From assembly GCA_910586655.1 (NCBI GenBank), contig CAJUIR010000001.1, forward strand, positions 124,001 to 188,000: a DNA stretch of 64,000 bases. The letters are read 5' to 3'. Of the stretch, positions 33,713 through 40,878 are shown piece after piece (the first letter of the stretch is position 1; the number at the start of each line of letters is the position of its first letter). The position numbers and the translations under genes are program-made. Source of the stretch: an uncultured Christensenellaceae bacterium (GTDB taxonomy: Bacteria > Bacillota > Clostridia > Christensenellales > Borkfalkiaceae). The notes beneath the pieces are model-generated. The model had not been told where the DNA came from. It worked only from the letters and a program-made list of their open reading frames with translations, and ran no database searches.

Positions 33713-34342
33713 TTACAGTAAATTCATGTAAGTTCCGTATTTTTTTAATGTTTTCCGTTTGTTTCGATAATCAGGGATTATCCACTCGACTTCTTTCCAG
33801 AAACGGACACTGTGATTAAAATGTTTTGTATGGCACAGTTCATGAACGACGATATATTCAATTAGATCTAACGGTAAAAATGCGATTCGAAAGGAATACG
33901 ACAGTCCGCCTGTTTTATTGCAGGAACCCCATCGGCTTCTTGCCGACGAGATTTTTACTTGAGAGTAACACAGTCCCGTAGTGTGAGAAACATGTTCCGT
34001 TAGGCTTGTCATCACCTGTTTGGAATATTGTTTGAGCAAAGCAACCAGTTTTTTCATTCTGTCATGAACGGGAAGGTAGAGTATATTGTTTCCGAGTGCG
34101 GTTAAGCCGCGTTCTATTCTGTATTCGTTGCCAAATAGTTTGAGTTTTGCTCCGTCGGAAAGATCAAGCGAAACTTGCCCGAGTTCTGCGACGCGCCGTT
34201 CGATCCATGTTTTGTGTTTTGCAAGAAAACGAAGGATCTCCTCTTCCTTGGTTCGATACGGTGCGCGTATGAGAACTTTTTGATCGGATTTTACCATAAG
34301 CGACAGCGTTTTGCGGTTGCTTCTTATGATTTCGACGTTCAT
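33713..34342 (-). CDS. YgjP/SprT-type zinc metallopeptidase (DUF45, M48-like)
   Basis: A 209-residue protein with an N-terminal beta domain (IRSNRKTLSLMVKSD) and a C-terminal minigluzincin-type domain. The zinc site HELCHTKHFNHSVRFW gives HExxH plus a third histidine. RSRWGSCNKTGG is the usual family signature. Its substrate is unknown; relatives associate with restriction systems or proteolysis. No ribosome site is present. An extended -10 TGATATAAT ends 6 nt before the ATG, predicting a leaderless message. Confidence 0.85.
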   Translation of the reverse strand: MNVEIIRSNRKTLSLMVKSDQKVLIRAPYRTKEEEILRFLAKHKTWIERRVAELGQVSLDLSDGAKLKLFGNEYRIERGLTALGNNILYLPVHDRMKKLVALLKQYSKQVMTSLTEHVSHTTGLCYSQVKISSARSRWGSCNKTGGLSYSFRIAFLPLDLIEYIVVHELCHTKHFNHSVRFWKEVEWIIPDYRNKRKTLKKYGTYMNLL

Positions 34343-34348
34343 AGCAAA

Positions 34349-34377
34349 ATTATATCATGATTCGCTTCGATTTACAA
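34349..34377 (-). promoter_or_regulatory. Sigma-A promoter of the YgjP-like gene, leaderless geometry
   Basis: -35 TTGTAA (34377-34372), 17-bp spacer, -10 TATAAT (34354-34349), 6 nt to the ATG. Confidence 0.75.
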
Positions 34378-34394
34378 GAAAATAAACAGTTAGG

Positions 34395-34423
34395 TTGACT
34401 TTTTCAAGCGGTTAAGATATAAT
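34395..34423 (+). promoter_or_regulatory. Sigma-A promoter of aroA, leaderless geometry
   Basis: -35 TTGACT (34395-34400), 17-bp spacer, -10 TATAAT (34418-34423), 6 nt to the ATG. It is back to back with the YgjP-like promoter within 75 bp. Confidence 0.82.
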
Positions 34424-34429
34424 CGACGC

Positions 34430-35707
34430 ATGAATATATATAACGTAAAGAAATTTACGAGGAATGACAGTGTGATCGAAGTCAGCGTTCCCGCGTCAAA
34501 AAGTATATTAAACCGCGCGTTAGTCCTCTCTGCTTTTTCCGAGGGAAAAATCAAACTGGTTTGCGGTAGTTTCGCGCAGGATACGCGGGTGCTGCTCGGT
34601 TGTTTGGCATCGCTCGGGATACGGACGGAAACAGACGCAGAATCCGTTACGGTTTACGGTTGCGGCGGAAAAATTCCCGTGCGGCAGTCGAATCTCTATG
34701 TTGGAAGCGCAGGAACTGCTGCGCGTTTTTTAACAGTGATGCTGGCTTTTTGCGGCGGAGAATATTACTTTACTTCTTCCGAACAGATGGAAAAGCGCCC
34801 TATGGACGTACTGCACTTATTGGAAGGATACGGAGTGGAATTTGAATTTTCCGGCGAGCCGTATCATTTTCCCTTTTTCATGAAATCAAAAGGCATCGAA
34901 GCCGACGAAATGACGGTGGATACCGATAAAAGCACTCAATACGCGAGCGGTATTTTGCTTGCGGCGGCAATCGGAAAGAAACCTTTTTCTCTTACGCTAA
35001 CGGGAACGAGAACGCAGGGAAGTTATATCGGTTTAACGCTTGATTTGCTCAATTCCTTCGGCGTCAAGACGGAACAAACTTCAAATTCCGTGAAGGTTTA
35101 TCCTGCGCCTCCCTTTCTGAGTTCGTATACCGTGGAACCCGATCTTTCGGGGGCATGTTACTTTTATGCGCTTGCACTTTTATTGCAAACCAAAGTACTT
35201 GTACGGCGCGTCCACGAAAACAGCCGACAGGGCGACGCGCGTTTTTTGCAACTGCTGAAAGAAAAAGGCGTCCAATTTACGCCTCAAAAAAACGGATTGC
35301 TTGCTGACGGAAGCAATGTTGCAAATTATACGGGATTTGATGTGGACATGGGAGATTTTTCCGATCAGACTCTCACGGTTGCGGTGCTTGCCGCGTTTGC
35401 CGCTACCCCTTCAAGGTTATTCGGAATCGGACATATTCGCTTGCAGGAATGCGACCGTATTGCGGCCGTTTGTAACAATTTAACGGCTTTGGGAGTTCCG
35501 GCGTCATTTGACGGGAAAAATCTATCCATCTCGCCTGCGCCTGTACGGGGCGGCACTGTAAAGACGTATGAAGATCACCGCGTGGCTATGGCGTTTGCGC
35601 TGATGGGATTGAAAACGGGTAATATCGGAATTGAAAATCCCGATTGTTGTAAAAAAACATTTGAAAACTATTTTGAAATCATAACGGAATTAACAAAGCA
35701 AGCGTAA
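34430..35707 (+). CDS. aroA: 3-Phosphoshikimate 1-carboxyvinyltransferase (EPSP synthase)
   Basis: Sixth step of the shikimate pathway, transferring enolpyruvate from PEP to shikimate-3-phosphate. The 425 residues include PASKSILNRALVLSA, the PEP-site segment GSAGTAARFLTVMLA, and LQECDRIAAV and EDHRVAMAFAL. The ATG lacks a ribosome site, and a strong promoter ends 6 nt upstream, so the message is predicted to be leaderless. The neighbouring tyrA and more distant aroK serve the same pathway. Confidence 0.96.
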   Translation: MNIYNVKKFTRNDSVIEVSVPASKSILNRALVLSAFSEGKIKLVCGSFAQDTRVLLGCLASLGIRTETDAESVTVYGCGGKIPVRQSNLYVGSAGTAARFLTVMLAFCGGEYYFTSSEQMEKRPMDVLHLLEGYGVEFEFSGEPYHFPFFMKSKGIEADEMTVDTDKSTQYASGILLAAAIGKKPFSLTLTGTRTQGSYIGLTLDLLNSFGVKTEQTSNSVKVYPAPPFLSSYTVEPDLSGACYFYALALLLQTKVLVRRVHENSRQGDARFLQLLKEKGVQFTPQKNGLLADGSNVANYTGFDVDMGDFSDQTLTVAVLAAFAATPSRLFGIGHIRLQECDRIAAVCNNLTALGVPASFDGKNLSISPAPVRGGTVKTYEDHRVAMAFALMGLKTGNIGIENPDCCKKTFENYFEIITELTKQA

Positions 35708-35738
35708 AAACAGTCCGACTGTCGCCGGACTGTTTTTT
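35707..35738 (+). terminator. Bidirectional terminator between aroA and the DtxR-type gene
   Basis: Perfect stem AAAACAGTCCG/CGGACTGTTTT with an 8-nt loop and flanking T or A tracts. It serves aroA and the convergent gene. Confidence 0.88.
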
Positions 35739-36102
35739 AATTCTGATTCAGATAAGTTTTAATAATTTCAAACATATTATCTGAAATAACGTGTTCCATA
35801 CGACATGCGTTTTCTTCGGCAAGGTCTCGGCTCGCCCCCATTCTGATAAAAAGTTCGGTAAATATACTGTGTTTTTCATACGTGCTTTCCGCACGTTTTT
35901 TTCCCGATTCGGTCAGCGCAATATCTCCGTTCGCGTCAATTACAATATATCCTTTTTTGCAGAGTAAATTTACAGCGCGGGATACGCTCGATTTTGCATA
36001 TCCGAGTTCTTCTACCACGTCAACGGAACGGACGTTCGGTTTCCGCCGACTTAGTAGATAGATTGTTTCCAAATACATTTCTTCCGATTCGTGTGTCTTC
36101 AT
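35737..36102 (-). CDS. DtxR/MntR-family metal-dependent repressor
   Basis: A 121-residue winged-helix regulator of the iron/manganese group. It opens ESEEMYLETIYLLS, carries the helix-turn-helix SVDVVEELGYAKSSVSRAV, then the dimerisation part with the metal-ligand-like segment ENACRMEHVISDNM. It lacks the SH3-like third domain, as MntR does. The start at 36102 has AAGGGAG 5 nt upstream and its own promoter inside the preceding gene. Confidence 0.88.
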   Translation of the reverse strand: MKTHESEEMYLETIYLLSRRKPNVRSVDVVEELGYAKSSVSRAVNLLCKKGYIVIDANGDIALTESGKKRAESTYEKHSIFTELFIRMGASRDLAEENACRMEHVISDNMFEIIKTYLNQN

Positions 36103-36629
36103 AATTTCTCCCTTGAATTCATTATACCGCATTTTTCGGAGTTTGTAAACCACTCTTTTTTCTCTGAATGCAAATAACCTTCGCGATACAAATAGTTCAG
36201 CAATCCCGTACAGCCTTCGGCGATGTCCTGATAAGTTTGATCGAAATTTCCGGTATACCAAGGGTCTGCAATTGCTCGGGGATCGGGCGTATAATCGAGT
36301 AATAAACTTATTTTGTGCTTATGATCTTCCCCTAAAATACGATGCATATGGTGAAGATTTTCTTCATCCATTCCGATGATAAAATCATACTGATCCCCGT
36401 CTGCTTGCGTCAATAACCTCGATTTGTGCGGAATAACGGGAATGCCCTCGCGCCGTAGTTTTTCACGCGTTCCGTAATGCGGAGGATTGCCGATTTCTTC
36501 GTTATGTGTCGCGGCAGAAGAAACGTTGATATTTTTGACGTTTCGTTTGTTTAACATGTCTGAAAACACGCTTTCCGCCATCGTGGATCTGCAAATGTTT
36601 CCATGACAAACAAATAAAATATTCGGCAT
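36099..36629 (-). CDS. Low-molecular-weight protein-tyrosine phosphatase
   Basis: A 176-residue cytoplasmic phosphatase with the P-loop VCHGNICRST (Cys-x5-Arg-Ser) at the N terminus and the general acid in DPWYTGNFDQTY. It also has a C-terminal extension of about 20 residues not usual for the family (~150), which overlaps the promoter of the next gene. AGGAG is 8 nt before the ATG. The last codons overlap the DtxR-type ATG by 4 nt. Confidence 0.92.
   Translation of the reverse strand: MPNILFVCHGNICRSTMAESVFSDMLNKRNVKNINVSSAATHNEEIGNPPHYGTREKLRREGIPVIPHKSRLLTQADGDQYDFIIGMDEENLHHMHRILGEDHKHKISLLLDYTPDPRAIADPWYTGNFDQTYQDIAEGCTGLLNYLYREGYLHSEKKEWFTNSEKCGIMNSREKL
36121..36149 (-). promoter_or_regulatory. 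Internal sigma-A promoter of the DtxR-type gene
   Basis: -35 TTTACA (36149-36144), 17-bp spacer, -10 TATAAT (36126-36121). The leader is about 15 nt and includes AAGGGAG, so this gene is not leaderless. Confidence 0.7.
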
Positions 36630-36667
36630 CGATTTTTCTCCTATCGCGTGTTTTTGCTAAAAAAAGA

Positions 36668-36696
36668 TTGCGAAACCCGAGCAGTTATAGTATAAT
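36668..36696 (+). promoter_or_regulatory. Sigma-A promoter of the small XRE gene, leaderless geometry
   Basis: -35 TTGCGA (36668-36673), 17-bp spacer, -10 TATAAT (36691-36696), 6 nt to the ATG. Confidence 0.75.
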
Positions 36697-36702
36697 AGCC
36701 GT

Positions 36703-36903
36703 ATGAAAATTTTATCCGAACGACTGATCGAATTACGAAAGGAACGGGGACTTTCTCAGGCAACCATTGCAAAAGATTTAGGTGTAAGTCTTGGAATTGT
36801 ATGCTATTGGGAACAGAACAAAAGCGACCCTACCGCACCCAATATTGCAAAACTTGCGCATTATTTTAACGTAACGGCTGACTACCTTCTCGGTCTTGAA
36901 TGA
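36703..36903 (+). CDS. Small XRE/Cro-type helix-turn-helix protein
   Basis: A 66-residue protein that is essentially one HTH_3 domain (LIELRKERGLSQATIAKDL, then a recognition helix in SLGIVCYWEQNK) ending in the frequent ADYLLGLE motif. It probably binds DNA as a dimer; its targets are unknown. No ribosome site precedes the ATG, and the promoter ends 6 nt upstream. It is monocistronic with its own terminator. Confidence 0.9.
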   Translation: MKILSERLIELRKERGLSQATIAKDLGVSLGIVCYWEQNKSDPTAPNIAKLAHYFNVTADYLLGLE

Positions 36904-36921
36904 AACCGATCATATATCGAG

Positions 36922-37998
36922 TTAATTTCCGCTCTCGGGCGGAATTTTTTTATCTGCACGGGATAATAGCGCACCGTACAAATCCTTGATTCCTGCCGTC
37001 GGTTCAGCATTTAAAGCGGACTGCAGATTTTCTTTTCCTTCTTGCGTCTCTGCATATTCTGCCAAAAGGTATACATTTGTCCCCTTTGCGATTTCCGCCT
37101 GTTTCAAGTACTGCTCCGCTTGTGTCGTGCATGAAAAGAATACCGATTCCGCATAAGAAAATTCGCAGTACAGTTCTGCCGCCGCAACGGGATCGGAGAG
37201 ATACTCTGAAAGATTTTCGAGACGTTTTATTTGTTCTTTCGCGCCCTTTTCATCTTGATGCCAAAAAAGGTATTGCCATCTTAATTGCGTCAGCGCAAGA
37301 AACGCAGGTTCGTCTTCCCGAATCACGGGCAGATCAAACAACATGCGACGCGGAATTTCCGAAAAATTTTTCTTTTGTAAAATTCCCTGCGCCGCGATAA
37401 CTGCGAGAAATACTTTGGAATAATCGGTATTTTTAATAAATTCGCAAATCATTTTTCCGTCCGTCCGACCTGCGTCCGATTCGGCGGGATACAGTGCGGA
37501 GATGCCCTCGTATAAATTGAGCGGCGCGCTCAATTCAAAGAAAAACAATACGGGATGAATAGGCACCAAGAAAAACAAAACAAGAAAGACTGCGCCGTAA
37601 ATCAAATTGAAAACCGCGCCGCCGATCGAATAGAAAGCCGATTTTAAGCGTATTTTATTTTCGTTCCGCGGCAACATCCGCGCTTCTCCAGCAACCGCTC
37701 GCTTGCCTAAACGCCGAAGTCCCTGTTTTGAAATTTGCAGACGGGAAACGGACACGGAAACAAATTGCATTCCGAATAGTGCACCGAAACATAAATGTCC
37801 GCATTCATGGATTAAAACGTTCGGCGGTAAAAAAATACAGAATAACGCAAATATGACCAGCGCAATGCTGCATCCGAGCGTTTGATCGGCATCTTGGATT
37901 ACGCCGAAAAAACCGACAAGGATCGTTCCGGCAACGGCTACAAGTCCCGTTACAGTCATAAAGACGGTATATAGAATGCGTTTGGTTCTGCCGCTCAT
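36922..37998 (-). CDS. M50-like membrane metalloprotease with helical C-terminal domain
   Basis: A 358-residue protein with about five membrane helices in residues 1-160. The zinc-site motif HECGHLCFG lies in the second or third helix (about residues 64-72). A degraded site-2-protease-like second motif may be YPAESDAGRTDG (about 171-182). The C-terminal 170 residues are soluble and helical, with TPR-like repeats. Function is unknown. It is the last gene of the yabP-yabQ-divIC-ppx operon and overlaps ppx by 4 nt, so it may act in sporulation. Confidence 0.68.
   Translation of the reverse strand: MSGRTKRILYTVFMTVTGLVAVAGTILVGFFGVIQDADQTLGCSIALVIFALFCIFLPPNVLIHECGHLCFGALFGMQFVSVSVSRLQISKQGLRRLGKRAVAGEARMLPRNENKIRLKSAFYSIGGAVFNLIYGAVFLVLFFLVPIHPVLFFFELSAPLNLYEGISALYPAESDAGRTDGKMICEFIKNTDYSKVFLAVIAAQGILQKKNFSEIPRRMLFDLPVIREDEPAFLALTQLRWQYLFWHQDEKGAKEQIKRLENLSEYLSDPVAAAELYCEFSYAESVFFSCTTQAEQYLKQAEIAKGTNVYLLAEYAETQEGKENLQSALNAEPTAGIKDLYGALLSRADKKIPPESGN
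36927..36951 (+). terminator. Terminator of the small XRE gene
   Basis: TTCCGC, 6-nt loop, GCGGAA, then seven Ts. It overlaps the 3' end of the M50-like gene on the other strand. Confidence 0.75.
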
Positions 37999-38864
37999 AC
38001 AAGACCTCTGACTGCGAGATACCCTTCTAAATTATCCCGATCGGAAAAGGCAACGCTTTCACAGCAAATTGTTTTCATGATTTCTGAGAGTAAATATGCC
38101 GCTCCTGCAATGACGTCGGCTCGGGACGGATCCATACCGGAAATTTGCTTTCTTTCCGAAACCGTCATCGATAAAAGCCGTTCTGCGGTCTCTTCGACCC
38201 ATCGAACGGTAAGCCTTACGTGTTGCAATTTATTTGGATCGTATTTTGTTAAACCGAGTTTGATTGAGGCAAGCGTGGAGGCGGTTCCTCCGATTGCGCA
38301 AATATTTCCCGCAAGATTGATCCCGTCGATCAAAAAAAGTTTCTGTTTGATTTTTTCCGTTAATTTACGTTTGTCGTCCTTGCATAAGTCGAAAAGAAGT
38401 ACCGCGCCGATATCGATGCTTTCCGAAAATACGGTGGCTCCCCCTTTTCTGAAACACAGTTCCGTACTCGCGCCGCCGATATCGATGATTCCGCCGTCCG
38501 CATTTCCAAGCGCGCCGAATATGCCGAGTTGCGCTTCCTCGCTGCCGGAAACAACGTCAAGTTCGATCTTACAATTTTCTTTTACGCGCTTGCAAAATTC
38601 CGCTCTGTTTTTTGCCGAACGAACTGCCGCCGTTGCAAACGCGAAAATGCGAGCATCTTCTGTTTTTGCCTCTTTGCAAAATGTTTGTATTGCCGCAAGA
38701 GTTCGTTCGATTGCCGATTCGCTTAAAACGTTGCTTTCCGCAAGATTTTCGCCGAGCCGAGTTGTGATAATCTTTTTATATAAAGTTTTTCCGTCCGCCC
38801 ACAACATGAGGCGAACGGAATTAGAACCGACGTCGATAATTGCAAATTTCATACGCGAAATCAT
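37995..38864 (-). CDS. Ppx/GppA-family exopolyphosphatase or (p)ppGpp phosphatase
   Basis: Acts on polyphosphate or pppGpp. The 289 residues have the phosphate-1 motif FAIIDVGSNSVRLMLW, ATAAVRSAKNR, and DIGGASTELCF (phosphate-2). It has the length of the N-terminal catalytic unit and lacks a C-terminal HD domain. Two starts are possible: ATG 38864, coupled to divIC (ATGA), or ATG 38852, which gives the usual MKFAIIDVGSNS. It is next to divIC, as in many Firmicutes. Confidence 0.9.
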   Translation of the reverse strand: MISRMKFAIIDVGSNSVRLMLWADGKTLYKKIITTRLGENLAESNVLSESAIERTLAAIQTFCKEAKTEDARIFAFATAAVRSAKNRAEFCKRVKENCKIELDVVSGSEEAQLGIFGALGNADGGIIDIGGASTELCFRKGGATVFSESIDIGAVLLFDLCKDDKRKLTEKIKQKLFLIDGINLAGNICAIGGTASTLASIKLGLTKYDPNKLQHVRLTVRWVEETAERLLSMTVSERKQISGMDPSRADVIAGAAYLLSEIMKTICCESVAFSDRDNLEGYLAVRGLV

Positions 38865-39142
38865 TTCCCTTTGATCCAGCCGTTTTGAAGCGCAAGATGT
38901 TCCAACCCTTCTAAACTCAGGTAAAATTCAAGATCTCTTTCGCCGGATTCGATTTTATCTTTTAAGAGTTCGAGTTGTTTTTCGAGTTCATTCTCGGTAG
39001 ATTTTTTCACTCCGATTTGAACGAATTGAACGACAAGGATAATGACCAGAAAAATCACGAGAAAAACGCCTGCCGCTGTCATTGCGACGACGATACGCTT
39101 TTTCTTCTCTTCCGACATAGGCGTTTTTGCTTGGGAGGACAT
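38861..39142 (-). CDS. divIC: Septum-formation protein DivIC/FtsB-type
   Basis: A 93-residue bitopic membrane protein with a cytoplasmic basic N terminus, one transmembrane helix (about 17-40), a coiled coil (ENELEKQLELLKDKIESGE) and a short C-terminal segment. This is the DivIC/FtsB layout of the divisome. AAAGGG precedes the ATG. It overlaps the yabQ end by 64 nt. Confidence 0.88.
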   Translation of the reverse strand: MSSQAKTPMSEEKKKRIVVAMTAAGVFLVIFLVIILVVQFVQIGVKKSTENELEKQLELLKDKIESGERDLEFYLSLEGLEHLALQNGWIKGK

Positions 39143-39471
39143 GATTTTTTACCCTTTTTCAAAGTATTTATCCCATTATAAACCTTTTCGGTAAAAAATG
39201 CAACAATTTTATGGAAACTTTTCAAATAGAGAAAAATTCCCAAAATACACCCAACGAAAGTATACAAACGCAGGTTTTCAAGCCCCATCATGACCGAAAC
39301 AAAGAGATAAATTACGGTAAAAACCACGCAAAAAGCAATATCGGAGGCAATTCTGATCCAACTGCGTTTGAAAGAAAATCGCACGCAATAGAACAGATCG
39401 TAAACGATACCGCTTCCGACACCGCACAATACGCAAACGAGAAAAGTATATATTTGGTTGGCGTCCGTCAT
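39079..39471 (-). CDS. yabQ: Spore cortex protein YabQ
   Basis: A 130-residue membrane protein with about four helices, opening YTFLVCVLCGVGSGIVYDLF, the hallmark start of YabQ, which Bacillus needs for cortex formation. The Lys/Arg-rich tail is cytoplasmic. It overlaps the yabP stop by 4 nt. Confidence 0.88.
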   Translation of the reverse strand: MTDANQIYTFLVCVLCGVGSGIVYDLFYCVRFSFKRSWIRIASDIAFCVVFTVIYLFVSVMMGLENLRLYTFVGCILGIFLYLKSFHKIVAFFTEKVYNGINTLKKGKKSCPPKQKRLCRKRRKSVSSSQ

Positions 39472-39728
39472 TTGAACAGCCTTTGAAGTGCTTTTCCTTT
39501 TGCTCCGCCGTATTTGACGGCGTTTACTTCGCCTGAAGCGGAGAAATTGCCGCTTCCTTTGGAAAATGCAAGCACTTTTAATCCTGCTCCGTTGATCGTG
39601 ACCCGTTTACCGTTGACGGTGAGTCTGATTTCGGATTCGGAGAATCCGTCTACACTGTCTACACCCGTCATGGTAATTTTTTTCTGTCCTTCGATTGTAA
39701 GTACGCTGGAAACAGTTTCATTTTGCAT
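39468..39728 (-). CDS. yabP: Sporulation protein YabP
   Basis: An 86-residue soluble protein with the YabP/YqfC fold pattern LTIEGQKKITMTGVDSVDGF and INGAGLKVLAFSKGSG. It heads the yabP-yabQ-divIC-ppx-M50 unit. No ribosome site is seen. A weak sigma-E-like -10 (CATAATTA) ends 6 nt before the ATG with a poor -35 14 nt further up, echoing the spoIIIAA layout. Confidence 0.9.
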   Translation of the reverse strand: MQNETVSSVLTIEGQKKITMTGVDSVDGFSESEIRLTVNGKRVTINGAGLKVLAFSKGSGNFSASGEVNAVKYGGAKGKALQRLFK

Positions 39729-39790
39729 ATTTTATAATTATGTTTCAAGATTGCGGATAATGCCATGCATCCGAACCTCATTCAAAAATA

Positions 39791-39828
39791 AAAACTCCGT
39801 TTAAGGGCTATAAACTTTGAAACTAGCA
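39791..39828. repeat. Left terminal inverted repeat of the rhomboid-carrying element
   Basis: AAAACTCCG (39791-39799), 16 bp, TTTGAAACTAGCA (39816-39828). Its inverted copy lies at 40811-40847. Confidence 0.7.
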
Positions 39829-39863
39829 AAACGAACCAAATTATATTGGCTCATTTTTTAGTG

Positions 39864-40520
39864 TTATTTTAAAATATTTTTTCGAGAAGTAAACCTTACT
39901 ATTTCGGTAAATATTCCAACTATTATTCCCGCTAAAAAACCCGTATAATGTCCCGAGTTGTGCATTAAATCATATGGGATTATTGAAAAGGAAAAGGCTG
40001 TAGTTCCTCCATTAAAACACATTGCTAAATAAATTAAGGCAACAACTATTGATCCTAGTATAATATTTATTTTATTTTTTCTATGTTTTTGAAAAGAGAA
40101 TAGGTAGTCTAAAACAATTGTTGCATATATAAAATAATTAACACAAGAAAATCCAACATGATAAACAGATAATATATTTGCTCCTTCTGCAATTGCTGAA
40201 ACATAAGCGGCAAACAAAACAAATAGAACAGTCCCAATAGTTCCTTTCTTTCTCTCTAAGTATATACCTGCCACAAAAAAACATAGCATATTTAATAATA
40301 CATGTTGCCAATTCGAATGAAAAAAACTAGATAAAAAACTACTAAATGTTTCGTTGAAATGAAAAATACTTTCGTGGCCCCAATACGCATCTTCAACTTT
40401 GGCTATATCCCAAGGTTTTTTAGTAACAAAGGCAAAAATAAGAATGTTTATTAAAACAATTAGAATAGCGAGCCAATTATACAAAAGGTATTTACTGAAA
40501 GTTATACAACCGAAAGACAC
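39864..40520 (-). CDS. Rhomboid-family intramembrane serine protease
   Basis: A 218-residue protein with six or so membrane helices. The motif HSNWQHVLLNML supplies the oxyanion-side H73/N77 pattern. The nucleophile lies in VGFSC (S125, GxS) and the catalytic histidine is in SGHYTGFLAG (H191). All three are spaced as in active rhomboids. The start is uncertain: GTG 40520 is the longest option and has no ribosome site. Codon use is strongly A/T-biased compared with its neighbours, and the gene lies inside inverted repeats, which suggests transfer. Confidence 0.82.
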   Translation of the reverse strand: MSFGCITFSKYLLYNWLAILIVLINILIFAFVTKKPWDIAKVEDAYWGHESIFHFNETFSSFLSSFFHSNWQHVLLNMLCFFVAGIYLERKKGTIGTVLFVLFAAYVSAIAEGANILSVYHVGFSCVNYFIYATIVLDYLFSFQKHRKNKINIILGSIVVALIYLAMCFNGGTTAFSFSIIPYDLMHNSGHYTGFLAGIIVGIFTEIVRFTSRKNILK

Positions 40521-40769
40521 TATAAAGGGAATAAATTAAAAACAACAACTAGAACTTATGATATTTATGTTGTGATATAAACATTGTGGATTTATTCCAC
40601 GGTGTTCTTGACAAAGGGCTTATAATGATAAACTCTACAATTAAGACAAAGAAACAAGCATTATGCTATTAAAGCAAAGTTACATTCGCTTTTTTCTTTT
40701 TGCCTTTTGTCTATTATGTTTCATTCTTAAGCCCTGAGTAAAGAACCTTTCGCGGCATAAACCGCCACA
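40521..40769. other. AT-rich spacer inside the rhomboid element
   Basis: No coding sequence is recognised. Motifs resembling the inner part of the terminal repeat recur here (AAGGGCTTATAA near 40615, AAGCCCT near 40732), as do short hairpins such as GCGG...CCGC near 40753-40767. These could be subterminal transposase-binding repeats. Confidence 0.4.
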
Positions 40770-40798
40770 AAAAAGAACTCTAAAATACTAGAGTTCTC
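40770..40798 (-). terminator. Terminator downstream of typA, inside the element
   Basis: Leftward, GAACTCTA, 6-nt loop, TAGAGTTC, then TTTTTT. It is the first terminator after typA and lies just inside the right inverted repeat. Confidence 0.75.
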
Positions 40799-40810
40799 TT
40801 AAATTATTCT

Positions 40811-40847
40811 GCTAGTTTCAAAATGGACTAACTAATGCGGAGTTTTA
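40811..40847. repeat. Right terminal inverted repeat of the rhomboid-carrying element
   Basis: TGCTAGTTTCAAA (40811-40823), 15 bp, CGGAGTTTT (40839-40847). It is the inverted copy of the left repeat; the inner 13-mer and outer 9-mer are identical. Confidence 0.7.
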
Positions 40848-40878
40848 TAATTTCAATTTACAACTTATTAGAAACGAT

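Larger units (their letters stand above)
39791..40847. mobile_element. Putative TIR-bounded non-autonomous element carrying a rhomboid gene
   Basis: A block of 1057 bp lies between yabP and typA, much richer in A+T than both neighbours and framed by ~37-bp imperfect inverted repeats. It encodes one rhomboid-like protein and no transposase. A target-site duplication is not evident. It could be a MITE-like element mobilised in trans, or the decayed remains of a larger transposon. Confidence 0.6.

Noticed and set aside
36922..36951. Hairpin at the M50-gene stop as that gene's own terminator
   Set aside because: The T run is on the + strand, so it fits the small XRE gene; leftward it has only As before the stem.
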